A stretch of DNA of 64,000 bases from Yeosuana sp043876835 (GCF_043876835.1 NZ_JBAWJZ010000007.1:62001-126000); one strand, 5' to 3'. Positions 19,001 through 26,603 are shown, counted from the stretch's first letter. Notes: generated by a model not told the origin, from the letters alone. Numbers and translations are program-made.

Positions 19001-20871
19001 TTACCATCGTTAGGACAGATTGGTAACAAATCGGCAAATGGAATAACTGGGTTTGTAATGGTATTTCCATAAGGTATAACATGTATAACTTCATCTATAG
19101 ATATACAAGTAGATGATGTTATATCAGTTACATAATAAGTTCCAGTAGCTGTAGCAGTATATGTTTGACCAGTACCAATTACAGGAATACCTGTTGGACT
19201 TGTTGACCAAGAATAGCTGTCATAACCATCAGCAGCTTTTAATTCTACACTGTTACCACAAAGCACTTCATTCTTTTCGAAATTACAATTAGAAATATCC
19301 ACTAAAAAGTTAGTAGATCCAGGAACTCCAAGACATTCTACTGTAGCAAAACTACCTTCATCTTGTATAACAGTAGGATTAATTACACCTCTATACGTTG
19401 CAAAGGCTTGGTTTTTGATTTCATTAGAACATGCTTGACTTAAATCATAACAATTAGGCACCACTTGAACAGCTATACGAATCACAAAACTAGGATCGTT
19501 AACTTCTACTGAAGAATCTGGAATTTTAAAAATAAGTGTTCTAGTAACAGGATCGTACGATTGTAACGTTGCGCCTCCTGCATTACTTAAATCAATATCA
19601 GTTAAAGGATCGAAAACAATATTATCTGGAAGAATATCCTTTATAGTAAATTCTGTTACATTATCATTTCCAACACTTTGATAGGTTATTTCATAAAATA
19701 AATTTTGCCCAAGATACACATCATCCCCATCAATATCATCTCCTGAAGTATCTACCACAATTTTGGTTAAATCTATCTCTGGTGCAATAATATCAACAGC
19801 AAAAGCACTAAAAAATGCAAAAATAGGGTCTGCTTGTCCCTGTGCTACTTGCAACCTAAAATCTGCTGAAGACACATTATTCTTAATAAATTCTGGTTCA
19901 GCATCTAATATTTCCAAAAATCCTGTATCATAACCCAAAGTATTATCGCTCATAGGATTTCTTGGATTTGACACACCATTTGTGTTCTCTATTACAGAAC
20001 CAAAAAACTTATTAGCAGATCTTAATGGAGTAGTTACTTCTTTACCATTAATTTCTAATTTGGTAGCTCTTTTTGTTCTATCCCCATCTAGAGCAGCATA
20101 AGCAAATTGCAAATCAATATGCGATGGATTTGGAGGTGTTGTAAACCCTGTAACCGGAACTGTTTCTTGATGCCCATCATAAATATGACTAAATCCATCA
20201 AATGAGGTGAATGATTTAGTGTGCAAACTTGGGTCTTCATAAATCACAAAGAGTGTCCAACCTGCTGATAAACCAGTTGAATTATTAAGTCCCAAACTAG
20301 ACATTACATTTGCAACCGTATAGGTTCCTTCAATATCTGATAAACTAGACAATAAATTAGTAACATCAGCGTAACAGGCATAAGGTGTATTTCCGGGTTC
20401 ATTAGCATTTGCTATAATAGGACTCACAATTGCATCATAAACAATCTCACCAGTAATATCATTGTATGTTGAACTACCAGGCAACTTAAACTTTATTTTA
20501 TTTATATCTGTTCTACTTCCACTTTGAAGCATTGCAGCCCAATACAAACCCGCATAAGCAACCCTGTAACATGTTGTAGCACTACCATCTTCATGATTAG
20601 ACAATAAAAGATCTGCATTACTGGAACTAAATGTTGAAGCATCAGAATCAATATCAATATATTGCATTGATATATCTTGGTTATCTTTTGTTACATCATT
20701 AAAAGGAAGATTATCTTTACTAAGAATATTGTTTCCAATAACAAGCATACTACCTTTTACATCTATATTTTTTCTTATAGAAAAAGTCTTGTAGGTTTGA
20801 GCTATACTAGTAAAACTTAATAGTAAAGTTATAAAAACGAGAATAGATTTAAAAAAAGTAGTTTTTTTCAT
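7024..20871 (-). CDS. sprB: Giant SprB-like surface adhesin, 4615 aa, type IX secreted
   Basis: A single uninterrupted 13.8-kb frame. The signal peptide is residues 1-25 (ends TSIAQ). Residues about 30-360 form an N-terminal globular region; about 360-475 look DUF11-like (YLGQNLFYEITYQSVGNDN). From about 860 to 4500 run some forty SprB-type modules of 80-95 residues (CNGDxxGxI..., GTPPYxYS, TGLxxGxYxVxVxDxxGC). One unlike domain of about 215 residues interrupts them near 1186-1402. The C-terminus (about 4527-4615: NYFTPNDDG, DIFDRYGR, GDYWYVV) is a gliding-motility-associated, CHU_C-type sorting domain. In gliding flavobacteria SprB moves along the cell surface as an adhesin. Neighbouring sprD, sprC and sprF support the identity. 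Orthology to SprB rather than to a paralogue is inferred from synteny. Confidence 0.9.
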   Translation of the reverse strand: MKKTTFFKSILVFITLLLSFTSIAQTYKTFSIRKNIDVKGSMLVIGNNILSKDNLPFNDVTKDNQDISMQYIDIDSDASTFSSSNADLLLSNHEDGSATTCYRVAYAGLYWAAMLQSGSRTDINKIKFKLPGSSTYNDITGEIVYDAIVSPIIANANEPGNTPYACYADVTNLLSSLSDIEGTYTVANVMSSLGLNNSTGLSAGWTLFVIYEDPSLHTKSFTSFDGFSHIYDGHQETVPVTGFTTPPNPSHIDLQFAYAALDGDRTKRATKLEINGKEVTTPLRSANKFFGSVIENTNGVSNPRNPMSDNTLGYDTGFLEILDAEPEFIKNNVSSADFRLQVAQGQADPIFAFFSAFAVDIIAPEIDLTKIVVDTSGDDIDGDDVYLGQNLFYEITYQSVGNDNVTEFTIKDILPDNIVFDPLTDIDLSNAGGATLQSYDPVTRTLIFKIPDSSVEVNDPSFVIRIAVQVVPNCYDLSQACSNEIKNQAFATYRGVINPTVIQDEGSFATVECLGVPGSTNFLVDISNCNFEKNEVLCGNSVELKAADGYDSYSWSTSPTGIPVIGTGQTYTATATGTYYVTDITSSTCISIDEVIHVIPYGNTITNPVIPFADLLPICPNDGKVLPYIFLCGGNTSRSITTGISDAVSIIWQKLDETSCAEMTIDDCANENPTCTWNQVATGPNYVADTSGQFRLVINYPGGCFSIFYFNVYKNLLNPTVTAKDIICTTPGEITVGGVPSGYEYSLDPNGPYQLSNVFTINTPNYYTVYIRQIEVDTNPCIFETPSIYVRERDVSVAEFVTQPYCNGDKGSIKLAVNDALPQYFYSISLGGTLVNSVGPILESDYTFANLNPGIYTYTVSTDDGCTFTGDIEIINPPVLTVTAALTTPLTCTDGEITVYPVGGTPPYLYYVNSTTDFQNTPIISVSTAGVYDITVVDSNNCSATTSITVDAIPAPVFSVSSTDILCFGDNSGVITFNVTNANGYTVEYSIDNGTTFSLNPTFSNLTAGTYQTMIKYSLNGIECLSIAEDVIITQPQFALTASGGVSELAGCGPNGEGKVRITNPQGGTPPYEYSFDNQATWVTTNEAYVSAGTYTLYIRDANGCIYAMPGIIIEPEPASPSISISDTDYNCDGTGNTTVTVNNDATLSYTYGYLLDGVENPNTADPKTFLNVPEGNHTISVTYQLQTVPTYSNLLNEDFGSGAPTTTPGIASAYCFNDQRVNAPYTCGTRSVEDNQYSVASFFWRSDDPTANNTGAWYHFKDHTTNGTDPNGRFLLVNIGSAAGPYGVLYSKPISDVIPYQDIQVDLYVANLMRTVKADRDDPDFRIQLVDGSGNVIAEQYTGIIPKNEQWNLKTVTLNPGNNTNLTFVIRSGSVQYYGNDTVIDDIKVFQLPKTCIEQVDFPFVIQPGNAFTADIVTASNVNCSGDTDGTITIAAQNFDTTIGYQYSIDNGVTWNTQLTSPYTITGLGVGSYTIIVRYDQNSDGICDATLQQDITAPTLLEVSASATPITCLNGSTVTTTATGGTPAYSYELLDASLALVNNFLANGILTNIPAGDYTIRATDANGCTATTTISLQNPNPPTASIINADYCYDAINGATLEVSASGGQAPYEYSINGSAFQSNPIFTNLTPGSYVITVRDAYGCEVTLPAETIATQVSIDVTLTKELDCTSNPDAVISGTISDGYPPYTVTLIQGTGTINLTGNTFTLSTSVDGNYQFQVTDANGCQVVSNVITISPKINPTATTTTVNPSCNGDSNGSVQIIPASGVGPYMFSFNGSSFTVTSLYTGLAAGTYSYQVQDANECIFDGTVTLTQPTVLVASASATAFTCSTSNTAQSAIVTIDVPTTGTAPYLYSFNGSGYSSNNTLTVNDNGTDQLITYSVQDANGCTNSGSLTILRLDPPTDLDFAATDITCLATESTVTLTATNGVGPLQYETIAPSPIIIAKQNSNIFTGLTPGTYIFRVTDANGCYYTESYNINPVIPIAVTGLKLSDALCNGDNTGAIQFTVSGNSGTYTSSLSPNTGTLSQSGNTIDVIGLVAGSYTLEVTDTTTGCTATETITISEPANPVSLTATATNVHCNNFESQITVIATGGTPNYTYAAVISGAAAPITYYNSNVINVNTNNGVDLVWDVYVKDANGCTATTTVTVVQDPLPTVTAPSVSNQCTVTSGFTFTVSGTGVAPLSYSINGGASYQSSPTFTVNAAGSFTITIKDGNGCTATSATQTDVFAPITVNAVLTKDLTCDAPAEATIDGTISGGNAPYTIATIQGSGTATVTGSTFTFSTSVAGDYQFEITDANGCTQQTNVITVTDTVNPVILNVSQTQDISCNGEETAAIVVNIDTNFGFPPFVINVHNDTTGTDYGTQTSGLAAGNYTITVTDARGCTDTETIVIVEPNVIDFDLVKVDITCSALGGSSLGSITVENVTGGTAPFTYYITNNFGDLIVGNPYSATSNEDHTFDIINFGIYTINVIDANGCSLTKQITMASPPSDLDIDVTTVSSDCINGGTATVEAISMVGSGNYEFGILEFNYSPYTSTFVGPDTPGGSIKTFTNLTPGVVYTFVVHDLDTDCYFVKSADSPIAPASTLTSSVIPNNITCLGENDGSVTFTIDGFDSTTTSVDYEIFTAYNNISLGAPVNVPVTFGTPETITAPSPGTLSAGQYYIVFTENGTGAYNGCKSASAIFEIKESTIDLTISASVSRNENCNELGVITAIASNGTAPYTYQLLLSSDPAPIATDAGWITSNTFTAAAGDYIVYVKDAYGCIKLAPVSLIKDPEPTIDPVPQQCFDGTPFNITLTGTGVAPLTYSIGGAYQSSPTFTINSAGTYTVSVKDANGCVASDSYVVQPPLLLDADLTQDLTCLVDASITLTASGGTGVYNTYEVSFNGGAYVLASTPYTATIDGTYQFRVTDSQGCQALSNVITVTPKTTPTFTFAQTNVSCNGSADGSIIITAADGIAPYQYSIDNGVTFQPSNVFSGLSQGTYDVIVRDSKNCDSAVTQVTITEPTLVDGTGDLTQGLTCGTGNATQPAIVTITGSGGTAPYTYSFDGGLNYTSTNTYTTYAAGTVTAYIKDANGCIIVTPIDVVIPALDTPTDLDFSSTPVTCISTTSDVTLTATNGIAPLSYEIISPIAVGPQASNVFTGLAPDTYVFTVTDANGCYYTESFTVVPVTNITVSGLLVSDVNCNAESNGAVDFTVSNFASTYSYSINGVPTGSGQTLTTISLTGLSVGDQTIIVTDETTGCTDTFTVTVNEPAVLSLVEASNIKANCNFGAQVSVTANGGTPPYQYAFVVDGDAPSASDYTSSSFAILDPATSLDWDVWVLDSNDCSNQIDVVIATDPLPTVTVPTLASNQCNLTNDPYTFTVTGTTGISPFEYSIGNGFQSSPTFTVSTPGTYFVTVRDGNGCTAVSGTSITIYPALDLSASVTTLPSCSDNDGVITVTGAGGSGNYSYAISPNVGLVSGNVISGVSSGTYTVTITDTVTLCTKDIDVTLDAATPVTFTTTPTDVSCNGGSDGSITVNLPASNDNPIYTYEITSGPVLVPSQTSNVFTGLPMGTYDITVTSGRNCTLTQQETVGEPNVMNVPAPVVVEYACTADTNTTNFATITVNGVTGGSGNYTIYEFIKGGTIVQSGSNNVYTEADLLGGNYTINVYDDKGCSGTTTATIQPFISIDTLDITIDNAITCTNDEDITVSVTTTGGTPANIEFTVEDIDGAVIGGVYGQTNSTGIFTGLPIGNYLITVVNLDTGCSLQTNHYVNDPNTFDLNIDNVVDVTCFSDNDGSVDVTFIDRIPTPIDESGPFSYQVFNVTDLVNPVQTGTTANAGPVTINGLASGTYSIIATLINTPYCTVTKNFTITAPNAALGIAETHTEITCVSGYNDGTISASASGGWPGGYEYQLALTSGAVITAYSSEFNFTGLTAGNYTVSVRDSKGCVATVNVVLTNPLPINANVTPSTTLLTCFGDTNATITVSNVTGGQGSNYTYTLNMVSPTVSSSGPQLSPVFTGLRAGTYNVTVTDGYNCAFTSADIVIAEPTQIEANLVKASSQTCLTETTLTLSATGGTGMYEYSDNASFSPVLGSFASDITFSVPVGTYSYYVRDANGCLAAVSNEITVDPLPALIVDLDTTNATINCAGESTGVIVATAQGGLGNYVYTLQDGSGNDISGAIQNSPGVFTELPIGTYQVQVESGDCLITSAPVTITEPNLPLEVTYNVTDVVCAGSNDGILEITATGGSGLIQYAISPQLNQFFDDPIFDNLAPGNYQAIAQDQLGCYVVFDFVVNEPVPVSISIVPNSIIPEMCNGDMNGSFSIEVSGGNLPYSVALDDINGTYTIGAPTQTQFDFTNLSGGDHIVYVRDNFGCESEWNITFPESVLINPQVSVDYGCVNNVSGNTVTVTVDESITNPSDLEYSLDGGPYQSSNIFTDVPSGLGHYIDVRHTNGCIKQTPTFDITQYEPLTLALSNGGLNEILATATGGSGDYEFTLNGESYGSTNTFIIYESGNYTVTVTDSFGCVATATGYFEYIDVCISNYFTPNDDGNLDEWGPGCTSQYKDLTFDIFDRYGRKIATLRVGEKWDGKYNGIELPTGDYWYVVRLNDPKDDREFVGHFTLYR

Positions 20872-21239
20872 ATTAGTTTTTTTAGTATTTCTCTTTACTT
20901 TAGTGATTTTAAAGGAAATATCTGTGCTAATAACATAAAATTAAACGCATAAATATTCTCACATTAAAAACATTTAGTCTAAAATTATTGTTTTTAAACG
21001 GTATAAATATCGTAAATTATTTTTAAATAATGGTTAAGAGAAAGGATAAATTATACACTTTATCGATGAAATGATACTTTGATATATCATTTTAATTGTT
21101 TTTGTAGTATTTTAAATACATTTTAATTGTATTGCACCAATGAAAATATGCAGTACTTTTTAAATAAAAATATTGCATATTCCATTTAAGAATAGACCAC
21201 TATTGAAATTTTAAAATAAGAATTAATAAAAACTAATCA
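20872..21239. other. 368-bp gap between sprD and sprB
   Basis: No gene, inverted-repeat terminator or TAnnTTTG-type box is seen on the coding (minus) strand of this very AT-rich stretch. It separates two genes otherwise expected to be cotranscribed, so it may hold a leader, an attenuator or an unrecognised promoter for sprB. Confidence 0.4.
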
Positions 21240-23750
21240 TTAATTTTCAATTTTAACCATAGACATTTTACCATTATACGGCTCACTTCCTTTAAGTTTT
21301 AATGCCATATTAGCTTCTTCAATACTATTGTATTTTTCATAGAAAATATAGTATTTACTAGTATTAACGTCATAGAAGAAATTGATATTAGATTGACCAG
21401 CAGCTACTGCCTTTCTTAAGAATTCATCTCTTTTCTCTACATCATTATGCACAGCAATTACCATATAATAACCACTTTCAACATTTTTAACGTCTTTAAC
21501 AATTTGAATATTACTTTGCTCTTCTCCAAAATCAAAATCTTCTGTCTTTAATGCAACTGTACTAGCAGGTGTATTTTGTTTAATGGCATTAAGCACTGCT
21601 CGGTCTTTTGTATATCTAGCTTCTTCATTATCATATGCAGCACGTTTAATTCTTCGCTTTCTCTCAATTTCTGTCGCAATTTTAATTTCTTCTAATTCTG
21701 AAACCAAACTAGCTTTTGCACGTATAGCATCTTTTTGGGCTTTCTTGATTATTTCTATCTCATTAAGATAAATCATAGCTATAGAGTCTTCCTCTTCCGT
21801 ATTATTTTTAAGCCTTTCTTTATATAAATCCTCTAATTGACTTATTTTTAAGTTTTGCGATTTTATAACATCATCAATTTGGATTTTTAAAGTCTCTAAT
21901 TCTGCATTTTCTGCTGTTACACTTTTAAATGGTTTAGGCTCTGTGAAAATACCTTGCTCACTTAAATCATTTTCTTCTTTTAAGTCTTTAAGATCTTTTT
22001 GTCTACTAGCAACTGTTTCTCTTAATTTTATCAACAACGCTTGTTGCTCTATTTTAGAGTCTGTTGCTAATTTTGTTAGATTACTCATCTCTATACTATT
22101 CGCATCAGTAGGTTTAGAAATTAAAACACCTTCTAATTCTTCTGTTCTAATTCTTTCTTCCTCATCTGCTTTTGCTTTGGCATCGGCAATGGCTTTCAAC
22201 CTTGCTTCTTCTTCAGCTTTTGCCTTAGCCTCTTGTTCTAATTTAATTCTGGCTTCTTCATCCACTTTTGCTTTTGCATCTGCAATGGCTTTCAATCTTG
22301 CCTCTTCGTCTGCTTTCGCTTTTGCTTCCTGTGCTAATTTGATTCTAGCTGCTTCATCTGCTTTCGCTTTTGCATCGGCAATGGCTTTCAATCTTGCTTC
22401 TTCATCTGCTTTGGCCTTAGCTTCTTGCGCTAATTTAATTCTGGCTGCCTCATTTGCTTTTATTTTTGCATCGGCAATAGCTTTCAATCTTGCTTCTTCT
22501 TCAGCTTTAGCTTTAGCTTCTTGTTCTAATTTAATTCTCGCTGCTTCATCTGTTTTTGCTTTTTCGTCGGCAATAGCTTTCAATCTTGCTTCTTCTTCAG
22601 CTTTTGCCTTAGCTTCTTGTTCTAATTTAATTTTTTCTGCTTCAACTGTATTTGCTTCTACAGCCAACTTAGCTTTAGCTTCTTCTTCAGCTTTTGCCTT
22701 AGCTTGAGCTTTTGCAATTCTGTTGGCTCTAAAATCTGCATCTGTCTTACCTGTACTACTTCTTTTAGCAACAGATCGCCTTCCTTTTTTAGCAGGGGTA
22801 ATTAAAGCACCTTCAACATCATCATCACTATAATTGTATTTATAATTCTTTTTGAATTTATATGCTAAAGTCATTTCATGAGAACTTCCAAAAGAAGATA
22901 AATCTCCAATTGCTTTTTCATAATTATATTCTAAAGAAATCTGATTTGTTAAATTGAATCCTATTCCGCCAGACGCTCCATAAAGCGAATTATACATAGC
23001 TTGGGCCCACATGCCTTTAGGAATTGTAAGCATCAAAATTCCTGAGTAAACTGTTTTATCTTTTTTGAATTCTGATCTAATTAATGTTGAGAATCGACTC
23101 TGATCGAAAAAACCACCATTATTTATATAGCCAGTGTACATAATATGAGCCTGAATACTTTGTTCAGGATTTTCTTCTATCATCTTATTTGTTTTAAGAT
23201 TATAAGAAACAATATTATTTAACGACAAACCAAAGTCAAAAAAAGTGGTACCATAATTAATACCTGGATTTACAGTAAGAATCGAGTTTGATGGAATATT
23301 ATCTAAAGATGGATCTGGGAAATTAGTTACTACATTACCTTCGTTTATTCCGCTTTTATAAAAGCCCAAATTCATACCAAAAGTCAAATTGCTGTCTCTA
23401 TCCAGAACAGCATTATATGCAAAATTCAGTACGCCTCCAAAAGTGGTCAATACTCCATAATCTTGTTGAAACAATCCTAAACCAGCGCCTACATTTTCAC
23501 TAAATCTACCTGAATAACTAAATAGATAGGTTTGCGGAGCATTTTCAAATTGAACCCATTCTCTTTTATTAGTAAAACTAATGTATTTATTTTGCTCTCT
23601 TACAAAGCTAAATGTAGGGTTAATGGCATATTTATTAAATTTTAAAGAGTTTCTTACGGGCAAATTAAAAGCAACAACCCCGTCTTCTTGAGAATAGATC
23701 CATTGTGTTAAAAATAGAAATAAGATGATATGTGAGAGAGAGATTTTCAT
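21240..23750 (-). CDS. sprD: SprD-like: PorP/SprF barrel fused to long Ala/Lys/Glu repeat stalk
   Basis: The 836-residue protein has a signal peptide (residues 1-21), a PorP/SprF-like barrel (about 22-300, with INPTFSFVREQNKYISFTNK and EYNYEKAIGDLSSFGSSHEM), then a helical region. Five tandem 32-residue repeats (EQEAKAKAEEEARLKAIADA type) occupy about 375-535 (DNA 22143-22622), followed by further coiled coil to about 750. The last 80 residues (GYYMVIAVHNDVEKRDEFLR to the end) resemble a SPOR-like peptidoglycan-binding fold. The layout suggests an outer-membrane barrel whose periplasmic helical stalk reaches the cell wall. The gene starts one base after sprC and lies upstream of sprB, as sprD does in F. 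johnsoniae. Confidence 0.82.
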   Translation of the reverse strand: MKISLSHIILFLFLTQWIYSQEDGVVAFNLPVRNSLKFNKYAINPTFSFVREQNKYISFTNKREWVQFENAPQTYLFSYSGRFSENVGAGLGLFQQDYGVLTTFGGVLNFAYNAVLDRDSNLTFGMNLGFYKSGINEGNVVTNFPDPSLDNIPSNSILTVNPGINYGTTFFDFGLSLNNIVSYNLKTNKMIEENPEQSIQAHIMYTGYINNGGFFDQSRFSTLIRSEFKKDKTVYSGILMLTIPKGMWAQAMYNSLYGASGGIGFNLTNQISLEYNYEKAIGDLSSFGSSHEMTLAYKFKKNYKYNYSDDDVEGALITPAKKGRRSVAKRSSTGKTDADFRANRIAKAQAKAKAEEEAKAKLAVEANTVEAEKIKLEQEAKAKAEEEARLKAIADEKAKTDEAARIKLEQEAKAKAEEEARLKAIADAKIKANEAARIKLAQEAKAKADEEARLKAIADAKAKADEAARIKLAQEAKAKADEEARLKAIADAKAKVDEEARIKLEQEAKAKAEEEARLKAIADAKAKADEEERIRTEELEGVLISKPTDANSIEMSNLTKLATDSKIEQQALLIKLRETVASRQKDLKDLKEENDLSEQGIFTEPKPFKSVTAENAELETLKIQIDDVIKSQNLKISQLEDLYKERLKNNTEEEDSIAMIYLNEIEIIKKAQKDAIRAKASLVSELEEIKIATEIERKRRIKRAAYDNEEARYTKDRAVLNAIKQNTPASTVALKTEDFDFGEEQSNIQIVKDVKNVESGYYMVIAVHNDVEKRDEFLRKAVAAGQSNINFFYDVNTSKYYIFYEKYNSIEEANMALKLKGSEPYNGKMSMVKIEN
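22143..22622 (-). repeat. Five tandem 96-bp repeats inside sprD
   Basis: The coding strand holds five consecutive 96-bp units, each encoding 32 residues of the form (E/A)QEAKAKA(E/D)EEARLKAIA followed by D(A/E)KxKx(D/N)E(A/E)(A/E)RI(K/R). Units differ by only a few residues. Such near-identical arrays can gain or lose units by recombination, changing stalk length in 32-residue steps while keeping the frame. Confidence 0.85.
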
Positions 23751-23751
23751 T

Positions 23752-25185
23752 TTATTTTACAACAGTTATAGATCCTTTTCTTGTTTTATTATTTTGAGTG
23801 GTAATTACATAATAATAAACTGGGTTTACATCCTTAAACTTTATTTCATTTTCAGGCCAATTATTCTGATAATCGTTTGTTTTAAGCACAATTTCTCCTT
23901 GAGAACTTATTATAATCACTTCTGTATTAGTACCTGTTACGTATTCTTGAGGAATAACCCAAGTATCATTAATACCATCCCCATTCGGACTTATTAAATT
24001 AGGTATGTTGGCTACATCTGGGTAAGGTTCAGTTATTGTAAAAAGAAATTCGTTTGAAGTTATACAACCAGAAGTTTGATTTACAACCACTTTATAACTT
24101 CCTGTTTGTGTTACTTCATAACTATTACTGGTTGTGCTTGTTATTAACGCATCATTTAAATACCATTCAAACTCCGGATTAATAGCATCTGTTGTTACTG
24201 TGGCTACTATTGTTTCGCCAGGCAATAATATATTATTGTCAGAAACATCAATACTACTATTAAAACCATTTGTTTCAAGATCAATAGTTGCATTAGTTAC
24301 ACAATCTCCTAAATCAATAATTACTGTATAATTAGCCGCTTCATCCGTTACATACATTTGACCTGTTGCTCCAGAAATGGCAACGCCATCTTTATACCAT
24401 TGATAACTATTACCATTAATTGTACTTAATGTTGTAGCTCCTTCACTTGAACAGTAAGGATTACCAAGACTAGAATTAATAGTTGATGTACTTGATGTGG
24501 TTGCTTCACTTATTGTAACACGATTTGAAAAAGAATTTGATGTACAAGTACCATAATTTGTTTCAACAAAATAGGTGCCAGGTTGAGTAACAGATAGACT
24601 CGAACCTGATGCTACAAACACATAAGTTGTTGGACTCGTTTCTTTATACCAATTAAATGTTAAAGAAGGATATTGCAATGGAGAATCATTTGTTCCATTA
24701 CCAGGATTATCTATAGTTAAAAGATAGCTTCCACCAGCACAATACACTCCGGTAGAAATTAAATTGTTTATAGAAAAAGGCTCATCTTGTATTTTATAAT
24801 ATGCTGGAAAGGCAATAGAATTAGAACTGGCAGCTATTGGTGCAGTACTTTTAACTCTTAATTTGTATGCTTCCCCACCTGTAGTAGTTGGTAAAGAAAA
24901 ACTTAACGTAGCAGGCGATGTCGTTACAGCCCCTTGTGCAGATGTATAAACTACTGTTGCATTTGAAAAACTTCCAGAATTATCAGAAAGTTCAACAATA
25001 AATTGATTTGTTGGACCAAATGATGATTCAGGAGAGAAAGAAAAAGTGACATTATAAGTATTAAATGATTCACTTGCACAAGCCTGACTAAAACCAATGC
25101 TAGGCGGTCCAATAACTTGAGCATTTAGCTTCTGAGTTAAAGAAATAGCTACTAAAAAAAAAATATAAATAATAATTTTTTTCAT
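23752..25185 (-). CDS. sprC: SprC-like secreted protein with gliding-motility-associated C-terminal domain
   Basis: The 477-residue product has a signal peptide (MKKIIIYIFFLVAISLTQKL, then NAQ), several Ig-like or PKD-like beta modules (for example NPYCSSEGATTLSTINGNSY and EFEWYLNDALITSTTS), and a C-terminal CHU_C-type domain (about residues 393-477: ISPNGDGINDTWVIPQ, YYYVITT, RKGSITVVK). That domain targets proteins to the type IX secretion system as type B substrates. It is followed after one base by sprD and sits in the order C-D-B-F known from F. johnsoniae. A structural or accessory role on the surface with SprB is inferred from that synteny. Confidence 0.82.
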   Translation of the reverse strand: MKKIIIYIFFLVAISLTQKLNAQVIGPPSIGFSQACASESFNTYNVTFSFSPESSFGPTNQFIVELSDNSGSFSNATVVYTSAQGAVTTSPATLSFSLPTTTGGEAYKLRVKSTAPIAASSNSIAFPAYYKIQDEPFSINNLISTGVYCAGGSYLLTIDNPGNGTNDSPLQYPSLTFNWYKETSPTTYVFVASGSSLSVTQPGTYFVETNYGTCTSNSFSNRVTISEATTSSTSTINSSLGNPYCSSEGATTLSTINGNSYQWYKDGVAISGATGQMYVTDEAANYTVIIDLGDCVTNATIDLETNGFNSSIDVSDNNILLPGETIVATVTTDAINPEFEWYLNDALITSTTSNSYEVTQTGSYKVVVNQTSGCITSNEFLFTITEPYPDVANIPNLISPNGDGINDTWVIPQEYVTGTNTEVIIISSQGEIVLKTNDYQNNWPENEIKFKDVNPVYYYVITTQNNKTRKGSITVVK

Positions 25186-25289
25186 TTAAATAATTTCATT
25201 TAATAAATAAGCCCTCTCTGTTGTATTTATTTTCTAACCTATTATTTCTTTAGAATTGATATTTTATTACAAATAATCCTATGAGAAAG

Positions 25290-26603
25290 TTATTCTCTTG
25301 ACAAATCATTCGTTGCTATTATTTTATTAATTCGCAATCTAAAATCTGGTCTTTTTGCATTTTTGAAATCAATAAAGGTCTCAGAGTTTTTTCCTTTTGA
25401 ATACACATTAAAAAAAGCAGTATTCCCATACCAATTCTCTAAATCTTCATTATTGGAATTGTTTTCAATAAAAATGTTGCCATTGCAATTATTGAAATAC
25501 ATATCACTAAACTTTATTTTTTCTAAATTCTCTTGATTAACAACAATTTTATTTTCAAATATTACAGCTGGATTGAAACCAGAAATCACACTTTTATTCA
25601 TATCCAACAAGGCATTTTCTCCAACAAAAACAGCTTCTTTCACTAAACCCATATTAATATCAGAATCCAAATTATCACTATCATTAACTAAAGTTAAATT
25701 GGTTGCAATAACGGATGAACCCTTTTTAGTTAAATCAACTTCTTCTCTTTTATCGTATGAATTAACTTGTAAACATCTTGCTCCCTTATTACTTGAAACA
25801 TAAGGCGACCTAATCGCTAATGAATTAGATATTTTACACTGTACACCATAATTAAATTTAAAGTCATCACTACTTGATTTATAAGAAACTGCCTTATTCA
25901 AATTAACCTCACCTCCTATCACTTCAAAAGAATTTCCTGCAGAGTAGCTTATCATTATATTTTCAAATATGGTTTCATTTCCAACACTTGCCAATAATAA
26001 ACCATTAAAATAGCCTACATTTTTAAGTCTTTTACCTGCATATTCAATTCTTACATATCTCAAAATTCCAGAATTACTATTTAAATTTTCGCCACCATAG
26101 TTTGTATTACCATATGAAGCAGAATTGAGCTGTGTATAATAAGATGCCACAGAACCATTTCCGAATTTGTTTGTTGGAGCATCACCCAGTATTATTAAAC
26201 CTCCCCAGTCGCCAGACTTTTTAACACTTCTATTTGAAGTAAAAACAATAGGATCTGTTTCTAAACCATCAGCAATAATTTTAGATCCTCGACAAATAGT
26301 TAGAGACGCCTTAGATTCATAATCTCCAATGATAACTGTTCCTGGTTCAATTGTTAGGGTTGCATTATTGGTTACAAACACACTTCCTAATAACAGATAC
26401 ACATTTCTCTTAATCAATTTTGTGTCAGCAGTTATATTACCGTTTAAAATTTCAGTAGCTTCACCATAATCAACCTGATTAGGATTAAACTCTGTCCAAT
26501 TAGTTAGCCAGTTATTCCTACCCACTATTCCTTTTTCTTGTTGCGCATAAGCACTTCCAAAAATTAAAAGAATTACCCATATTAGTCTACTGAAGGTTTT
26601 CAT
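25290..26603 (-). CDS. Secreted beta-helix-like protein heading the spr cluster
   Basis: The open frame extends to 26738, but I choose the ATG at 26603: it gives a proper signal peptide (MKTFSRLIWVILLIFGSAYA) and lies 40 bp downstream of a good promoter. The 437-residue protein has features of right-handed beta-helix surface proteins: TLTIEPGTVIIGDYESKASL, SGDWGGLIILGDAP, and repeated short strands with Asn ladders. No catalytic motif or C-terminal sorting domain is recognised. It is 104 bp upstream of sprC on the same strand and likely shares the transcript. Its function is unknown; position suggests a role in the surface motility or adhesion apparatus. Confidence 0.75.
   Translation of the reverse strand: MKTFSRLIWVILLIFGSAYAQQEKGIVGRNNWLTNWTEFNPNQVDYGEATEILNGNITADTKLIKRNVYLLLGSVFVTNNATLTIEPGTVIIGDYESKASLTICRGSKIIADGLETDPIVFTSNRSVKKSGDWGGLIILGDAPTNKFGNGSVASYYTQLNSASYGNTNYGGENLNSNSGILRYVRIEYAGKRLKNVGYFNGLLLASVGNETIFENIMISYSAGNSFEVIGGEVNLNKAVSYKSSSDDFKFNYGVQCKISNSLAIRSPYVSSNKGARCLQVNSYDKREEVDLTKKGSSVIATNLTLVNDSDNLDSDINMGLVKEAVFVGENALLDMNKSVISGFNPAVIFENKIVVNQENLEKIKFSDMYFNNCNGNIFIENNSNNEDLENWYGNTAFFNVYSKGKNSETFIDFKNAKRPDFRLRINKIIATNDLSRE

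Noticed and set aside
5906..21180. Shared words such as AAAATATTGCAT and TGCACCAAT at about 5910-5960 and 21130-21180
   Set aside because: Short AT-rich matches in different order; chance similarity is the simplest reading.
21943..22707. Plus-strand 254-codon open frame, Ala/Ser/Phe-rich
   Set aside because: It is the antisense shadow of the sprD Ala/Lys/Glu repeats; the repeat composition keeps the opposite strand open.
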